From: Pseudomonadota bacterium
GTDB taxonomy: Bacteria > Bdellovibrionota_B > Oligoflexia > Silvanigrellales > Silvanigrellaceae
Direction: 5' to 3'
DNA length: 64,000 bases
Assembly: GCA_009926615.1 (NCBI GenBank)
Contig: RFOM01000001.1
Location: forward strand, 1-64,000
Shown: positions 26,480 to 36,191 of the stretch, piece after piece
Layout: every line of letters begins with the position of its first letter
Position numbering within the stretch: position 1 is the stretch's first letter
Translations under genes and position numbers: made by a program
Notes under the pieces: generated by a model
The model's database searches: none
Seen by the model: the letters and a program-made list of their open reading frames with translations, nothing else
What the model was told of the DNA's origin: nothing

Positions 26480-27442
26480 ATGTTTGGAGACGGATTCAAA
26501 GACAAAGGCGGCTCATTGTCAAAGCAGTCAAAGCTTTCAAAACAACTCATTGATATCTGGGCGACCACGTTCACGCCACAGACCCACTGGCAACTCCGCT
26601 TGCTGATTGCGGCTGCGGTGATCTCGCTGCATGCGGTTGTTTTGTTGTTTCCTTTGGACTGGCTTGCCCGCAACCGCCCTGCAAGGCCGAGCCCCAACGC
26701 GGTCAAGGTGACTTTTTCCCGCGCACAGACTCAGCCGTTGACGGAACAGCCCGTCAAAGAAAGCAGGGCTGAAAGTTCCAAACCGCCCTCGCGAAACAAG
26801 CCGTCACAGAAAAAAGTTCTGACCGCGGCTGAACCGGAACCGGTTGCTGCCAAAGACAAAACCCAAGTGGTCACTGTTCCGGAAGCTCCTTTGGCGAAGT
26901 CGTCCCCCGCTCCGGAACGCCGCGCCCCGCCCCAGACTCTCATGGAAGACGTGGTGAGCCCGCTACTACCGGCGGGCAAAAAAGATTTTTTGAATCAGCA
27001 GCGGCAACTGGGTGAGGCCATTGGTGCCGGTCCGATTGCGGGTGACATCGAAGTCCCTGACGTGGTCGCCGAAAAGGACCCTGCCGATCCGGTCACCCGT
27101 ACCGAATACACTTTTGCCGGATATTTCGACAATCTCAGTCGCCGCTTCGCCGAGACTTGGGGCGGAGTCCGGACCCTGCCCCCTCAATCCAGATTCGACG
27201 GCAAGCTCGGAGAATTCATAGAATATGACATCGTCATCAACCGCGACGGAACATTACGCAAAATAGTCAATATTTCCGCGCGTAGAGAGCCTTTCCGCAA
27301 TTTCGCAGCAGTGGATCAGCTGGTGTTTGATGTCTTCAAGACCATGTTTCCCTTCCAGCCGGTCCCTGCTCGCATTCGCAACGATCCGCTCGTCGTCCGG
27401 AAGCGGATTCAGTTCGTCGGTTTGAAGTACACTCTTTATTGA
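26480..27442 (+). CDS. TonB/TolA-like single-span periplasmic protein
   Basis: A 320-residue protein with a short basic cytoplasmic N-terminus, one membrane segment (about 40-59, LLIAAAVISLHAVVLLFPL), then a long Pro/Lys/Glu/Ala-rich stretch (about 65-175) and a compact C-terminal domain with YDIVINRDGTLRKIVNIS. This layout is that of TonB/TolA-type energy transducers that reach across the periplasm. The sequence match of the C-terminal domain is only loose, so TonB function is tentative. The frame is open far upstream (to 26102) but that part lies over the divergent oxidoreductase gene and is rejected. The start ATG at 26480 lacks a strong ribosome site. mreB follows after 96 bases. Confidence 0.7.
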   Translation: MFGDGFKDKGGSLSKQSKLSKQLIDIWATTFTPQTHWQLRLLIAAAVISLHAVVLLFPLDWLARNRPARPSPNAVKVTFSRAQTQPLTEQPVKESRAESSKPPSRNKPSQKKVLTAAEPEPVAAKDKTQVVTVPEAPLAKSSPAPERRAPPQTLMEDVVSPLLPAGKKDFLNQQRQLGEAIGAGPIAGDIEVPDVVAEKDPADPVTRTEYTFAGYFDNLSRRFAETWGGVRTLPPQSRFDGKLGEFIEYDIVINRDGTLRKIVNISARREPFRNFAAVDQLVFDVFKTMFPFQPVPARIRNDPLVVRKRIQFVGLKYTLY

Positions 27443-28547
<1,105 letters not shown>

Positions 28548-28573
28548 TTCAAAGTGCAGCCGCAGCCTGAAGA

Positions 28574-28606
28574 AGATCCCGACTCAAAGTCTGGATCTTT
28601 TTTTTA
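28574..28606 (+). terminator. Intrinsic terminator after mreB
   Basis: AGATCC-C-GACT (28574-28584) pairs with AGTC-T-GGATCT (28588-28597) with one internal mismatch and a three-base loop, followed by a run of eight or more T. Confidence 0.85.
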
Positions 28607-28695
28607 TTTATTTCCGAGATTTAGCAAAATAGCCATTAATAGACAGCTCCGGAAGTCCGATACCTTCTGTATTCGCGCACATGGAGCACTAAAAA

Positions 28696-29415
28696 ATGAA
28701 AATTATTCCATTATTTGCGGTACTTTTTGCTCTTTCCGGCTGCAGCAGAAACAAATCATCACATATGGTTAATCCAGAGGGACTCGACCTTCAGACAAAA
28801 TCCGGCAGCACACCCAAAACAGGCACCTCCGATCAAAATCCAAAAACTTCTGCCGCGAATGACCCTTCGCAGGCAACCCAACCGGCCACGACAGGTTCGA
28901 ATCCGATTTCAAAGACGATCGGAGGAATCATATCGATGGCGGGACATCTGTTCGCGCCAGGCAAAGGAGCCGTGCCCGTCTATCGCTGCATAAACCGAAA
29001 AGGGGCAGCCCAAGGCGGCAATGAAGATCCGAATGCTCTGCTGCAGGGTGAATTGTTCAAAAAGCTCGCCGAACAAGGCAAGGCGATTCAGTGCATCGAG
29101 CAAATGGTCGAACCGGCCATCGCAGGAGAACTTTTAAAAACACTCATGACCGCTGCACAACTCTCATGCACCGGTGAACAGGAATTCAAGGAATCAACCG
29201 AATGTGACCCGCCAAAAACAGGCCTTCAGTTCATGGGCTCAAAGGAACAGAATCTCGGGGACATGCAATTCAAACTTCTTATCCGAATGACCTATTCATT
29301 CAGCAATCTTTCGGCCGAAGAGCTGGAACTCGTCAAAACCGGACTCAAGACAGTTCAGCTTCCCACCGGCGGAGATTTCAATTTGAAATTCGATCTGACT
29401 CCGGACCTGAAATAA
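28696..29415 (+). CDS. Hypothetical lipoprotein
   Basis: A protein of 239 residues with signal MKIIPLFAVLFALSG-C16 (lipobox ALSGC). Residues about 20-75 are a Ser/Thr/Pro/Asn-rich, probably disordered linker. The C-terminal domain has four Cys (YRCINR, IQCIEQ, LSCTGE, TECDPP), likely paired in the periplasm, and ends in a beta-rich tail. No family was recognised. GGAG lies about 10 bases before the ATG. It follows the mreB terminator and faces thrC tail to tail. Confidence 0.8.
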   Translation: MKIIPLFAVLFALSGCSRNKSSHMVNPEGLDLQTKSGSTPKTGTSDQNPKTSAANDPSQATQPATTGSNPISKTIGGIISMAGHLFAPGKGAVPVYRCINRKGAAQGGNEDPNALLQGELFKKLAEQGKAIQCIEQMVEPAIAGELLKTLMTAAQLSCTGEQEFKESTECDPPKTGLQFMGSKEQNLGDMQFKLLIRMTYSFSNLSAEELELVKTGLKTVQLPTGGDFNLKFDLTPDLK

Positions 29416-29476
29416 ATTCCGGAGGAGCTGGAATTCATAATTCCTGTTGAAACCTCATCCGGCTTGGAATTCGCAA

Positions 29477-30769
29477 TCAAGGCCGTCCGCTCAAACCGGT
29501 GACAGATCTGACCGCGTTCAAGGTCGGTTCAATTTCTGTCACCGCCGCTCGGGCCGCAGCTGCATCAGCAAAAATCACCTCGGAGTCTTTCAGCACATGA
29601 CCGGTCAGCACTGCGACAACGCTGTCCCCTGATTTAATGATGCCGGCATTTTTCAGATTTTTGATTCCTGCAAGTGTGCACGCACTTGCAGGCTCACAGC
29701 CCAGACCGCTGCGATCGATTTGTCTTTTGGCCTCAAGAATTTCCGCGTCCGTGACCTGCGCAACAAGTCCGTCAGTCTCGCCGATGGCGCGCACCGCCTT
29801 GATATAATTTACCGGCTGTCCGATGCGAATCGCAGTGGCAACCGTTTCTGCCTTGACGGGCAATATTTCAGTGAATTTTTTTTCAAAACTCTGAAAAAAA
29901 GGATTCGCACCGGCCGCCTGAACGGAAACAAGACGCGGGAGCTTGTTGATCCAACCCCATTGCAAAGCTTCTCTGAGCGCTTTGCCGAACGCAGAGGTGT
30001 TTCCCAAATTTCCTGCAGGCACAACAATCCAGTCGGGAACCTGCCAGCGTCGCTGGGCCAGCAACTCCCAGATGATCGTCTTTTGCCCTTCGAGTCTGTA
30101 AGGATTGAGCGAATTCACCAAATAAAAGCCGAGCTGATGTGACGATTCTTCAACCAGCTGCATGGCCGAGTCAAAGTCGCCGCGAACAGCAAGACACTGC
30201 GCACCGTAGGCCACCGCCTGCGAGAGCTTGCCCGTTGCGATTTTTCCGGCGGGCAAAAAAACGACCGACGGTATTCCGGCCTGTGCAGCGTAGGCAGCCA
30301 ATGCTGCGCTGGTATTGCCCGTCGATGCACAGGCAATGATTTTTGCATTCAGTGCTTTGGCCACAGACACGGCAACGGTCATGCCGCGATCTTTAAAAGA
30401 TCCGCTCGGATTTTCACCTTCATGCTTGAATGCAAGGTCATCAACTTCGGCCCACGAGCTGAGCGTTTCCCTGCGGTAGAGGCGCGTATGACCCTCGGGA
30501 TGGCTGACGATTGAGGATGCCTGCAGCGGCAGAACAGCCTCGCGGAAGCGCCAAACTCCGCTGGCATCAAATCCTTCCGAGTCGGGCGAACGTTCACACA
30601 TCAGGTCACGTTCCGCGCACGAATGCACGCGCATGTGCCTGACTTCGAGCAATCCTTTTTTGCTGCATGTGCAACGATAATCGGAGACATTCCATGGATG
30701 CTCTGCACTGCACACTGTGCAGACAAGTTTGATGTCGGGAATTCCCGACGACTCGGCCACCGGATTCAT
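29477..30769 (-). CDS. thrC: Threonine synthase
   Basis: A PLP enzyme converting O-phosphohomoserine to threonine, last step of the pathway. The 430 residues match the bacterial/plant long form with an N-terminal zinc-finger-like module (Cys 17, 20, 33 and 35) before the fold II catalytic domain. The PLP lysine is K126 in NPSGSFKDRGM. Other motifs are ASTGNTSAALAAYAA (phosphate-binding), VPAGNLGNTSAFGKA and a C-terminal SGLGCEPASACTLAG. The ATG at 30769 overlaps the thrB stop in ATGA, so translation is coupled; an upstream in-frame extension to 30832 lies wholly within thrB and is rejected. Confidence 0.95.
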   Translation of the reverse strand: MNPVAESSGIPDIKLVCTVCSAEHPWNVSDYRCTCSKKGLLEVRHMRVHSCAERDLMCERSPDSEGFDASGVWRFREAVLPLQASSIVSHPEGHTRLYRRETLSSWAEVDDLAFKHEGENPSGSFKDRGMTVAVSVAKALNAKIIACASTGNTSAALAAYAAQAGIPSVVFLPAGKIATGKLSQAVAYGAQCLAVRGDFDSAMQLVEESSHQLGFYLVNSLNPYRLEGQKTIIWELLAQRRWQVPDWIVVPAGNLGNTSAFGKALREALQWGWINKLPRLVSVQAAGANPFFQSFEKKFTEILPVKAETVATAIRIGQPVNYIKAVRAIGETDGLVAQVTDAEILEAKRQIDRSGLGCEPASACTLAGIKNLKNAGIIKSGDSVVAVLTGHVLKDSEVIFADAAAARAAVTEIEPTLNAVRSVTGLSGRP

Positions 30770-31689
30770 AGCTTTCGGGCTCCTCCGTGCGCAATACCTG
30801 AAACAAACGTTTCGGCGGCAACCTGCTGACATGCGCGGGTCATACTCTCGGACACTGCTTTTGCGGTATCCCCGCTGTCACACAGTGCAAAAATACTTGG
30901 ACCGGCTCCGCTGATTGAACATCCCAATGCACCGGCACCAAGTGCGGCATCCTTCACATTGCGGAAATCAGGTATCAGATGCGCGCGTGCGGGCTCTGCA
31001 AAAAAATCATTAAAAGAATCTTTGACCAGCTGAACATTTCCGGCAGAAAGCCCGACAGCAAGACCAACACTCATGGCCATTTGCTTTGTCCATTGAGCAG
31101 TCGGAAGAACATCGGGCAAAACTCCGCGCGCCAGCTTTGTGCTGAGCTGCATTCTTGGCGAAAGGACAGCCACATGAAACTTTGAATGCACAGGAATCCT
31201 CTGGATCAGCGGCGGTTCTATCCCCTGAACCAACGTCAGGCCGCCGAAATAACAGGGAGCAATGTTATCCAAATGTCGTCCGGCAACCATCGCCTCACCC
31301 TCAAGCGCGGCCGAAAGAATCTCCTGATCGGTAAATGCAACTCCCAAAGCATGTGCTGCTGCGAGTGCACCGCCCACCGCAGCTGCAGCGCTTGAACCCA
31401 AGCCACCCGATACGGGCAGCTGTCTGGAAAGACTGACACGCACACCCACGGATGCATCGGCACCTTTTATTTTCAGATAGGTGCGTGCCGAGCGGACAAT
31501 CACATTGCGCTCCGGATCTGTCGGAATCAGGTCCGCGTCACGGCCCGAAACGTGGACAATTCGCGAAGGTCCGTAATCGAGTGAAAGCTCAATTTCGTCA
31601 CCGATGGCATCAAGGGCAAGTCCCAAGACATCGAAGCCGGGTCCGACGTTACCGACAGTTGCAGGAACAAAGACTTTTGCGACCGACAT
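30766..31689 (-). CDS. thrB: Homoserine kinase
   Basis: A GHMP-family kinase phosphorylating homoserine. The 307 residues start MSVAKVFVPATVGNVGPGFD; the ATP loop PVSGGLGSSAAA is at about 92-103, and ISGAGPSIFALCD lies near the C-terminus. A GTG at 31695 overlapping the thrA stop (GTGA) is an alternative start two codons upstream; ATG at 31689 gives the usual family N-terminus. It is the middle gene of a thrA-thrB-thrC operon with overlapping ends, so all three threonine-branch enzymes are made in step. Confidence 0.95.
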   Translation of the reverse strand: MSVAKVFVPATVGNVGPGFDVLGLALDAIGDEIELSLDYGPSRIVHVSGRDADLIPTDPERNVIVRSARTYLKIKGADASVGVRVSLSRQLPVSGGLGSSAAAAVGGALAAAHALGVAFTDQEILSAALEGEAMVAGRHLDNIAPCYFGGLTLVQGIEPPLIQRIPVHSKFHVAVLSPRMQLSTKLARGVLPDVLPTAQWTKQMAMSVGLAVGLSAGNVQLVKDSFNDFFAEPARAHLIPDFRNVKDAALGAGALGCSISGAGPSIFALCDSGDTAKAVSESMTRACQQVAAETFVSGIAHGGARKL

Positions 31690-31691
31690 AT

Positions 31692-34223
31692 TCACCGCCC
31701 GAAATGCGAAACTGCAATGGAAACGACATCGTTCAGTACACCCGCAGCCGTAACATCCGCACCTGCACCGGGACCGGTCACAACCAGCGGATGTGCCGAG
31801 TAGCGCTGACTGCGGAACACGATCTGATTGTCGGTGCCGCGCAATCCGCCAAGCGGAGAATTCTCTGCCGCCATTTCAAGCCCGACCGAGATTCGCTCCT
31901 TCTCGATACGGGCGACAAAGCGGGGAAGGGTCCCCTGTTTGCGCCCCTCGGCAACGAGCGCTGCGATTTCATCATCCATATCGCGCAGATTATTGACGAA
32001 AACGTTGGGATCCGCGTCAAAAAGTTCCTGTCTGAACAGGGGCGTTACCTTGATATCGTCAAGTTCAACCTCGCGACCGATGGTCCGCGCAAGAATCAGA
32101 GCCTTGCGCGCAACATCCCTGCCCGACAAATCCTCCGCAGGATGCGGCTCGGTATAACCAAGCCGGCGCGCTTCGCCGACGGCTGTTGAAAAATGAACTC
32201 CTGCGCTGATTTGAGTTGATATATATCCCAAGGTTCCGGAAAGACAGCCGAGCATACTTTCGATTGTATCGCCTGCCGACTGCAGTTTGGCGATCGTGTC
32301 CAGCACAGGCAATCCTGCACCGACAGTTGCCTCGTGCCTGATCCACACCCCTTTGGCTGCAGCCAGTGCGTACATCTTTTTGTAATTGTCCATTGGCACG
32401 GTCAATGGTTTTTTGTTCGCAAGAACAACATGAAATCCCTGTTCAATGAATTCCATCAGTGTCGGCCAAGTGTCGTCGGCCGTGACATCGACAACCACAC
32501 CCTTGGCCAAAGCATGCGTGAACAAACCGCGGCGCAGCGTCTGAATCGGCAGCTCGGACGGATCTTTGACAAGCCTGAGTCCGGCATCTTTGTCCCGCAA
32601 AATGTCATTCAGGACGTGGTCCGGAAAGCCGGACGTATTGATTTGTGCCGAAGTGCTGTCAACAAGCGCAAGACACTTTGCACTGACGCCAAGGTTTGTG
32701 TTCAGATATGTTTTTTGCGACATAACCTGACGCAAAAATGTGCGGCCGATCTGTCCGCAGCCCAGCATGGCAATGTCGATGTGTTTTTCCACACGCTCAG
32801 GCAGCGGCCGCAACTTTTCGAGCCTGAATTCTGCATGCAGTTCATTCAGGGCTGCTTTGACTTCCTGCTCAAGAATGACCATTGAAATATTAAGCTCCGA
32901 AGAGCCTTGGGCGATTGCGAGAATATTAATTTTCTTGCGCGACAGTGCGGTAAAAACCCGTGACGCAATTCCGGGTGTCCCCTTCATTCCCAAGCCCACC
33001 ACGGCAAGGACCGCAATGCCTGAATCGACCTTGACCTCATCAATCAATCTTGCCGAACGCTCATATTCGAATGCTTCATTCAAAACACGCTGCGCCGTCA
33101 AAGCCTGATCTGCCGGCACAACAAAACAAATACTCGATTCGCTTGATGCCTGTGTAATAACTGAAACCGAAATACCGTGTGCGGCCAGAGTCGCAAAAGT
33201 TTTGCCGGCAATCCCGGGGACACCCAGCATTCCGTTGCCGGCAACTGTCAGCATGGTCTGTGCAGCCATCGCCGTCATCGCCTTCACCGGAAATTCCAGA
33301 CCGGTCGCCCTCGAAGTGACCTGCGTTCCGGCAAATTCGGGTGACAGAGAATTTTTGATCGTCAACGGAATTTCATCGGCCAGCAAGGGAATGATGCTGC
33401 GCGGGTGAAGAACCTTTGCACCGTAGTAGGCAAGCTCGGTTGCCTCGCGGTAGTTCAGCTCAGGAACGACGCGGGCATCCGAAACGTAGCGCGGATCGGC
33501 GGTCAGAAAACCGTCGACCTCCTTGTAGAGAACAACCTGACGGGCTTTGAGCAAGCCTGCGAGCAAAGTGGCAGAATAGTCCGAACCGCCGCGGCCAAGG
33601 GTCAGGAGCTCGCCGTCTGCTCCTGAAGCAATATAACCGGGGACCACAACAATTCTTTCATTCTCCAGCGCAGGAATCAGCTTCTCATCCATTGCTGCAA
33701 GGCACTTTTCGGCCTGCGGAACCAGCGCCGAAAAGCGTCGGTTCACAAATAAAATATCTGCAGCATCGACCAATCCTGCCCGCACATCACGCTCCCGCAA
33801 AGCGTATGAAAAAATCAAAGCAGACATCCGTTCGCCGCGCGCCACTGCAACATCAATGCTTCGCTGGGTCAGTTCGCGCAGAACCATAAGACTCGAACAA
33901 ATCGCGCGCAGTTCTGCGCTGCAGGATTGCAATGCCGCGACGGCTGCCTGCCTGAACTGTCCGTCTTTGACCAGCGATTGAATCAGGCTTTCATATTTTT
34001 CATAAAAAGAAGTGACTGCACGCTCGGATTCCCTGTCGTCTCCTGCCGCAGCGCTGCGCACCGCAGCATGCAGCAGGTCGGTGATTCCTGCCGCTGCAGA
34101 CACCACGACGACAACCGGCACAGAGGTCTGTCTGACAATTGAAATTGCTCTTTCGACAGCATCCGCGCTTCCGACCGAGGTTCCGCCGAATTTAAAGACA
34201 TCACACTGAACCGGTTTTTTCAT
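31692..34223 (-). CDS. thrA: Bifunctional aspartokinase/homoserine dehydrogenase
   Basis: A fused enzyme for the first and third steps from aspartate to homoserine, 843 residues as in enterobacterial ThrA. Residues 1-300 are aspartokinase (KFGGTSVGSADAV at 11-23; LGRGGSDYSATLLA; GAKVLHPRSI). Residues about 320-460 are paired ACT regulatory domains (two TVAGNGMLGVPGIAGK / AVVGLGMKGTPGIASR type motifs), the usual site of threonine feedback. Residues about 470-843 are homoserine dehydrogenase (AMLGCGQIGRTF; VVLANKKPLTVP; LSGTLGYI; GYTEPHPAEDLSGRDVARK). The ribosome site AGGGA lies about 9 bases before ATG. A hairpin-plus-T-run stands about 25 bases before the start codon, which suggests leader control. 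Confidence 0.97.
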   Translation of the reverse strand: MKKPVQCDVFKFGGTSVGSADAVERAISIVRQTSVPVVVVVSAAAGITDLLHAAVRSAAAGDDRESERAVTSFYEKYESLIQSLVKDGQFRQAAVAALQSCSAELRAICSSLMVLRELTQRSIDVAVARGERMSALIFSYALRERDVRAGLVDAADILFVNRRFSALVPQAEKCLAAMDEKLIPALENERIVVVPGYIASGADGELLTLGRGGSDYSATLLAGLLKARQVVLYKEVDGFLTADPRYVSDARVVPELNYREATELAYYGAKVLHPRSIIPLLADEIPLTIKNSLSPEFAGTQVTSRATGLEFPVKAMTAMAAQTMLTVAGNGMLGVPGIAGKTFATLAAHGISVSVITQASSESSICFVVPADQALTAQRVLNEAFEYERSARLIDEVKVDSGIAVLAVVGLGMKGTPGIASRVFTALSRKKINILAIAQGSSELNISMVILEQEVKAALNELHAEFRLEKLRPLPERVEKHIDIAMLGCGQIGRTFLRQVMSQKTYLNTNLGVSAKCLALVDSTSAQINTSGFPDHVLNDILRDKDAGLRLVKDPSELPIQTLRRGLFTHALAKGVVVDVTADDTWPTLMEFIEQGFHVVLANKKPLTVPMDNYKKMYALAAAKGVWIRHEATVGAGLPVLDTIAKLQSAGDTIESMLGCLSGTLGYISTQISAGVHFSTAVGEARRLGYTEPHPAEDLSGRDVARKALILARTIGREVELDDIKVTPLFRQELFDADPNVFVNNLRDMDDEIAALVAEGRKQGTLPRFVARIEKERISVGLEMAAENSPLGGLRGTDNQIVFRSQRYSAHPLVVTGPGAGADVTAAGVLNDVVSIAVSHFGR

Positions 34224-34247
34224 TTGAATAATCCCTGTGTCGTGCCG

Positions 34248-34287
34248 AAAAACTCCGGCCGGCGGATCGTCGGTCCGCCGGCCGGAG
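34248..34287 (-). terminator. Perfect 14-bp GC-rich hairpin with T-run directly upstream of thrA
   Basis: CTCCGGCCGGCGGA (34253-34266) and TCCGCCGGCCGGAG (34274-34287) pair perfectly around a 7-base loop. On the minus strand TTTTTC follows at once (34252-34247), so it is a canonical intrinsic terminator for leftward transcription. It lies between the sialidase gene stop (34368) and the thrA ATG (34223). It may end the sialidase transcript, or act as an attenuator in the thrA leader if a promoter lies within the 80 bases upstream. Confidence 0.85.
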
Positions 34288-34367
34288 AAATTTATCCGAA
34301 AATCACAACAGAGATCCGTTCACAAAGCAACTGCGGTCAAAGACTCAATGGCAGTTCCGAAAAAAAT

Positions 34368-35987
34368 TCATTTACACTCTTGACCTGCCAGCAAAAGTTG
34401 CCAAGGACCGTCCGTCTCATTGCCCGAATGCCAGCGGCAGCGTCTTTCGGACCATCCGTCGGCGCGGCCGCATTCACTGCTGCATTCCTTGCGGGTAAAG
34501 TCTTTAAAACTGCGAACCTTTGAACTTTTATCTTTGAGGCAGCTCTTAATTTCACATTGGCCTTTTTGGTAGTCCTGAAGGGTTTCGGCTGCCCACTCAC
34601 AGCGAACCTGCTTTGGCAGTCCGTTGTCATTCAGTCCCGCAGAATTTCTTTCGCACAGGCTGACACATTCTTCGCGCAGCACGTTCTTGTCAAAAATCTT
34701 CGCGTCTTCAGAGAATCCCCGAAAAATGCGGCAGGTTTTGCGGGGCTGCCATCCGGACTGAATTGTGCTGAAGGCAATCCGGTGAAAACCGATTTCATCG
34801 TAGCGCTGCCCCTTGTTTGACGCATTGTATTCACCGCGTTCATAGAGCACGGCCACATCTCCGTTTCCGAAACGTGCAAGATCCGAATAGCCGGTAAAAT
34901 AAGGGCGAAGTTCCGGCGCATATCTGAACTTGCTTGTCCAAGTCTCGCCGTCATCCTCACTCAGATAAATTGTTCCGTTTGTTCTCAGCTCCGTGTCGGC
35001 CGGATTTGAGAAGAGAACATTTGCCTTGCCCGTCGTTTTATTTATCGAATGAAACAAAAGACTCGCCTGCACACCGCGCGGTTCAACCAACTGGGTTTCA
35101 AGTCTGACATCTGCTTCCTTGAAGGACTCTCCGCCGTCGCGGCTGATTGACACCACGCGAAAGTGTTCGTCTTCGCGCTGGTTTCTGCTGTTGAGCATCA
35201 GGTCGCCGTTGCTGAGTTCAACAACAGTGCTTTCCGTTGTTTTCAACCTCGGAACACTGCCGCCGATTGCCCATGTTTTGCCGTTGTCATCCGAATAAAT
35301 AACATGCGAAACCATGTTCGAATTTTCGGTGTTGTGTCTCGATGAAAAAACGATCCTTCCCTTGTTCGGCGCAAATTGTTTGACGATACCGTGCACCGGC
35401 CCGAGACCTGTCCACTTCCAGTCCTTTTGCTGAGTCATCGCCGTAATTTCTGTACCGAGTTTTTCCGGACTTTTGTTGGACCAGCTTTTGCCGTCGTCGT
35501 CCGAGGAAATCATGTACATTTTCCGCGAAATCTGACTGCGCTGATCTTCGCTTTTAATATACGGATTCCAAAGATACAGCAGAATGACGCGACCGTCGGG
35601 CAAAACGACGGGACTCTGATTTTTGCACGGATTATTCTTGTCATCGACGAGAACCTGCAATGGTCCCCAACTCTTTCCGCCGTCGGTTGAGCGGCGCAAA
35701 ACGACATCGATATTTCCTTCATCCTCATGACCGTCGACCCGACGCTCTGCAAACGCCAGAATGGTTCCTGATTTAGTCACAACCATGGTGGGCGCGCGAT
35801 AAACGCCTTGACCGTTTTGGCCGCCCTTGAAAGGAACATTTTCAATGATGCTGCCGCGTGACAGCTGAAGATCGGAAGAATCATCCTGCTGCGGATTTCC
35901 GTTTGTACCACTTTGAACGGGTTTGTTCAGGCCGCAGGCCACCGCAAAGTACAGCGGAAGTGCAAATTTAAGAAAAGAACAGTTCAC
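34368..35987 (-). CDS. Exo-alpha-sialidase (BNR/Asp-box) lipoprotein with Cys-rich tail
   Basis: A GH33-type sialidase fold. The GTG start at 35987 has AAAGGGG about 8 bases upstream; the short signal ends in AVA-C18. Residues about 45-400 show YRAPT (variant of the FRIP motif with the first catalytic Arg) and five Asp boxes: STDGGKSW (100-107), SSDDDGKSW, SDDNGKTW, SRDGGESF and SEDDGETW. EPRGVQASL and YTGYSDL-type segments also fit. It should cleave terminal sialic acid or a related acidic sugar from glycans at the cell surface. Residues 419-539 hold two copies of a Cys module (C, F, ECxxxC, RCxW, C), perhaps for binding. A lone gene: no sialic acid uptake or catabolic genes are nearby. Confidence 0.85.
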   Translation of the reverse strand: MNCSFLKFALPLYFAVACGLNKPVQSGTNGNPQQDDSSDLQLSRGSIIENVPFKGGQNGQGVYRAPTMVVTKSGTILAFAERRVDGHEDEGNIDVVLRRSTDGGKSWGPLQVLVDDKNNPCKNQSPVVLPDGRVILLYLWNPYIKSEDQRSQISRKMYMISSDDDGKSWSNKSPEKLGTEITAMTQQKDWKWTGLGPVHGIVKQFAPNKGRIVFSSRHNTENSNMVSHVIYSDDNGKTWAIGGSVPRLKTTESTVVELSNGDLMLNSRNQREDEHFRVVSISRDGGESFKEADVRLETQLVEPRGVQASLLFHSINKTTGKANVLFSNPADTELRTNGTIYLSEDDGETWTSKFRYAPELRPYFTGYSDLARFGNGDVAVLYERGEYNASNKGQRYDEIGFHRIAFSTIQSGWQPRKTCRIFRGFSEDAKIFDKNVLREECVSLCERNSAGLNDNGLPKQVRCEWAAETLQDYQKGQCEIKSCLKDKSSKVRSFKDFTRKECSSECGRADGWSERRCRWHSGNETDGPWQLLLAGQECK

Positions 35988-36191
35988 CGTGAATCCCCTT
36001 TATTCGAAGCGAAAATCCAGTCTGCAACGCACTTCTGCGCCGCAGCCGTTATAATCATTTCGGATAAAATAATTCCGCACTATAGTTTTTTATTTAAGTG
36101 TATGAATTTGTTGTGTATTATATTTTTTTCAAAAAATTGGAATACAGGAATCTGCACATCGAACCCCTCCCCTCCGAACCGGAGAGCGAAA
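35988..36191. other. AT-rich intergenic region
   Basis: The stretch 36060-36150 is markedly AT-rich against the GC-richer surroundings and probably holds the leftward sialidase promoter. TATAAC around 36047-36052 on the minus strand is a -10-like hexamer but without a convincing -35. No gene was seen. Confidence 0.3.

Noticed and set aside
31452..32189. 245-codon plus-strand frame opposite thrB/thrA
   Set aside because: It is antisense to two strongly conserved enzymes; no independent evidence.
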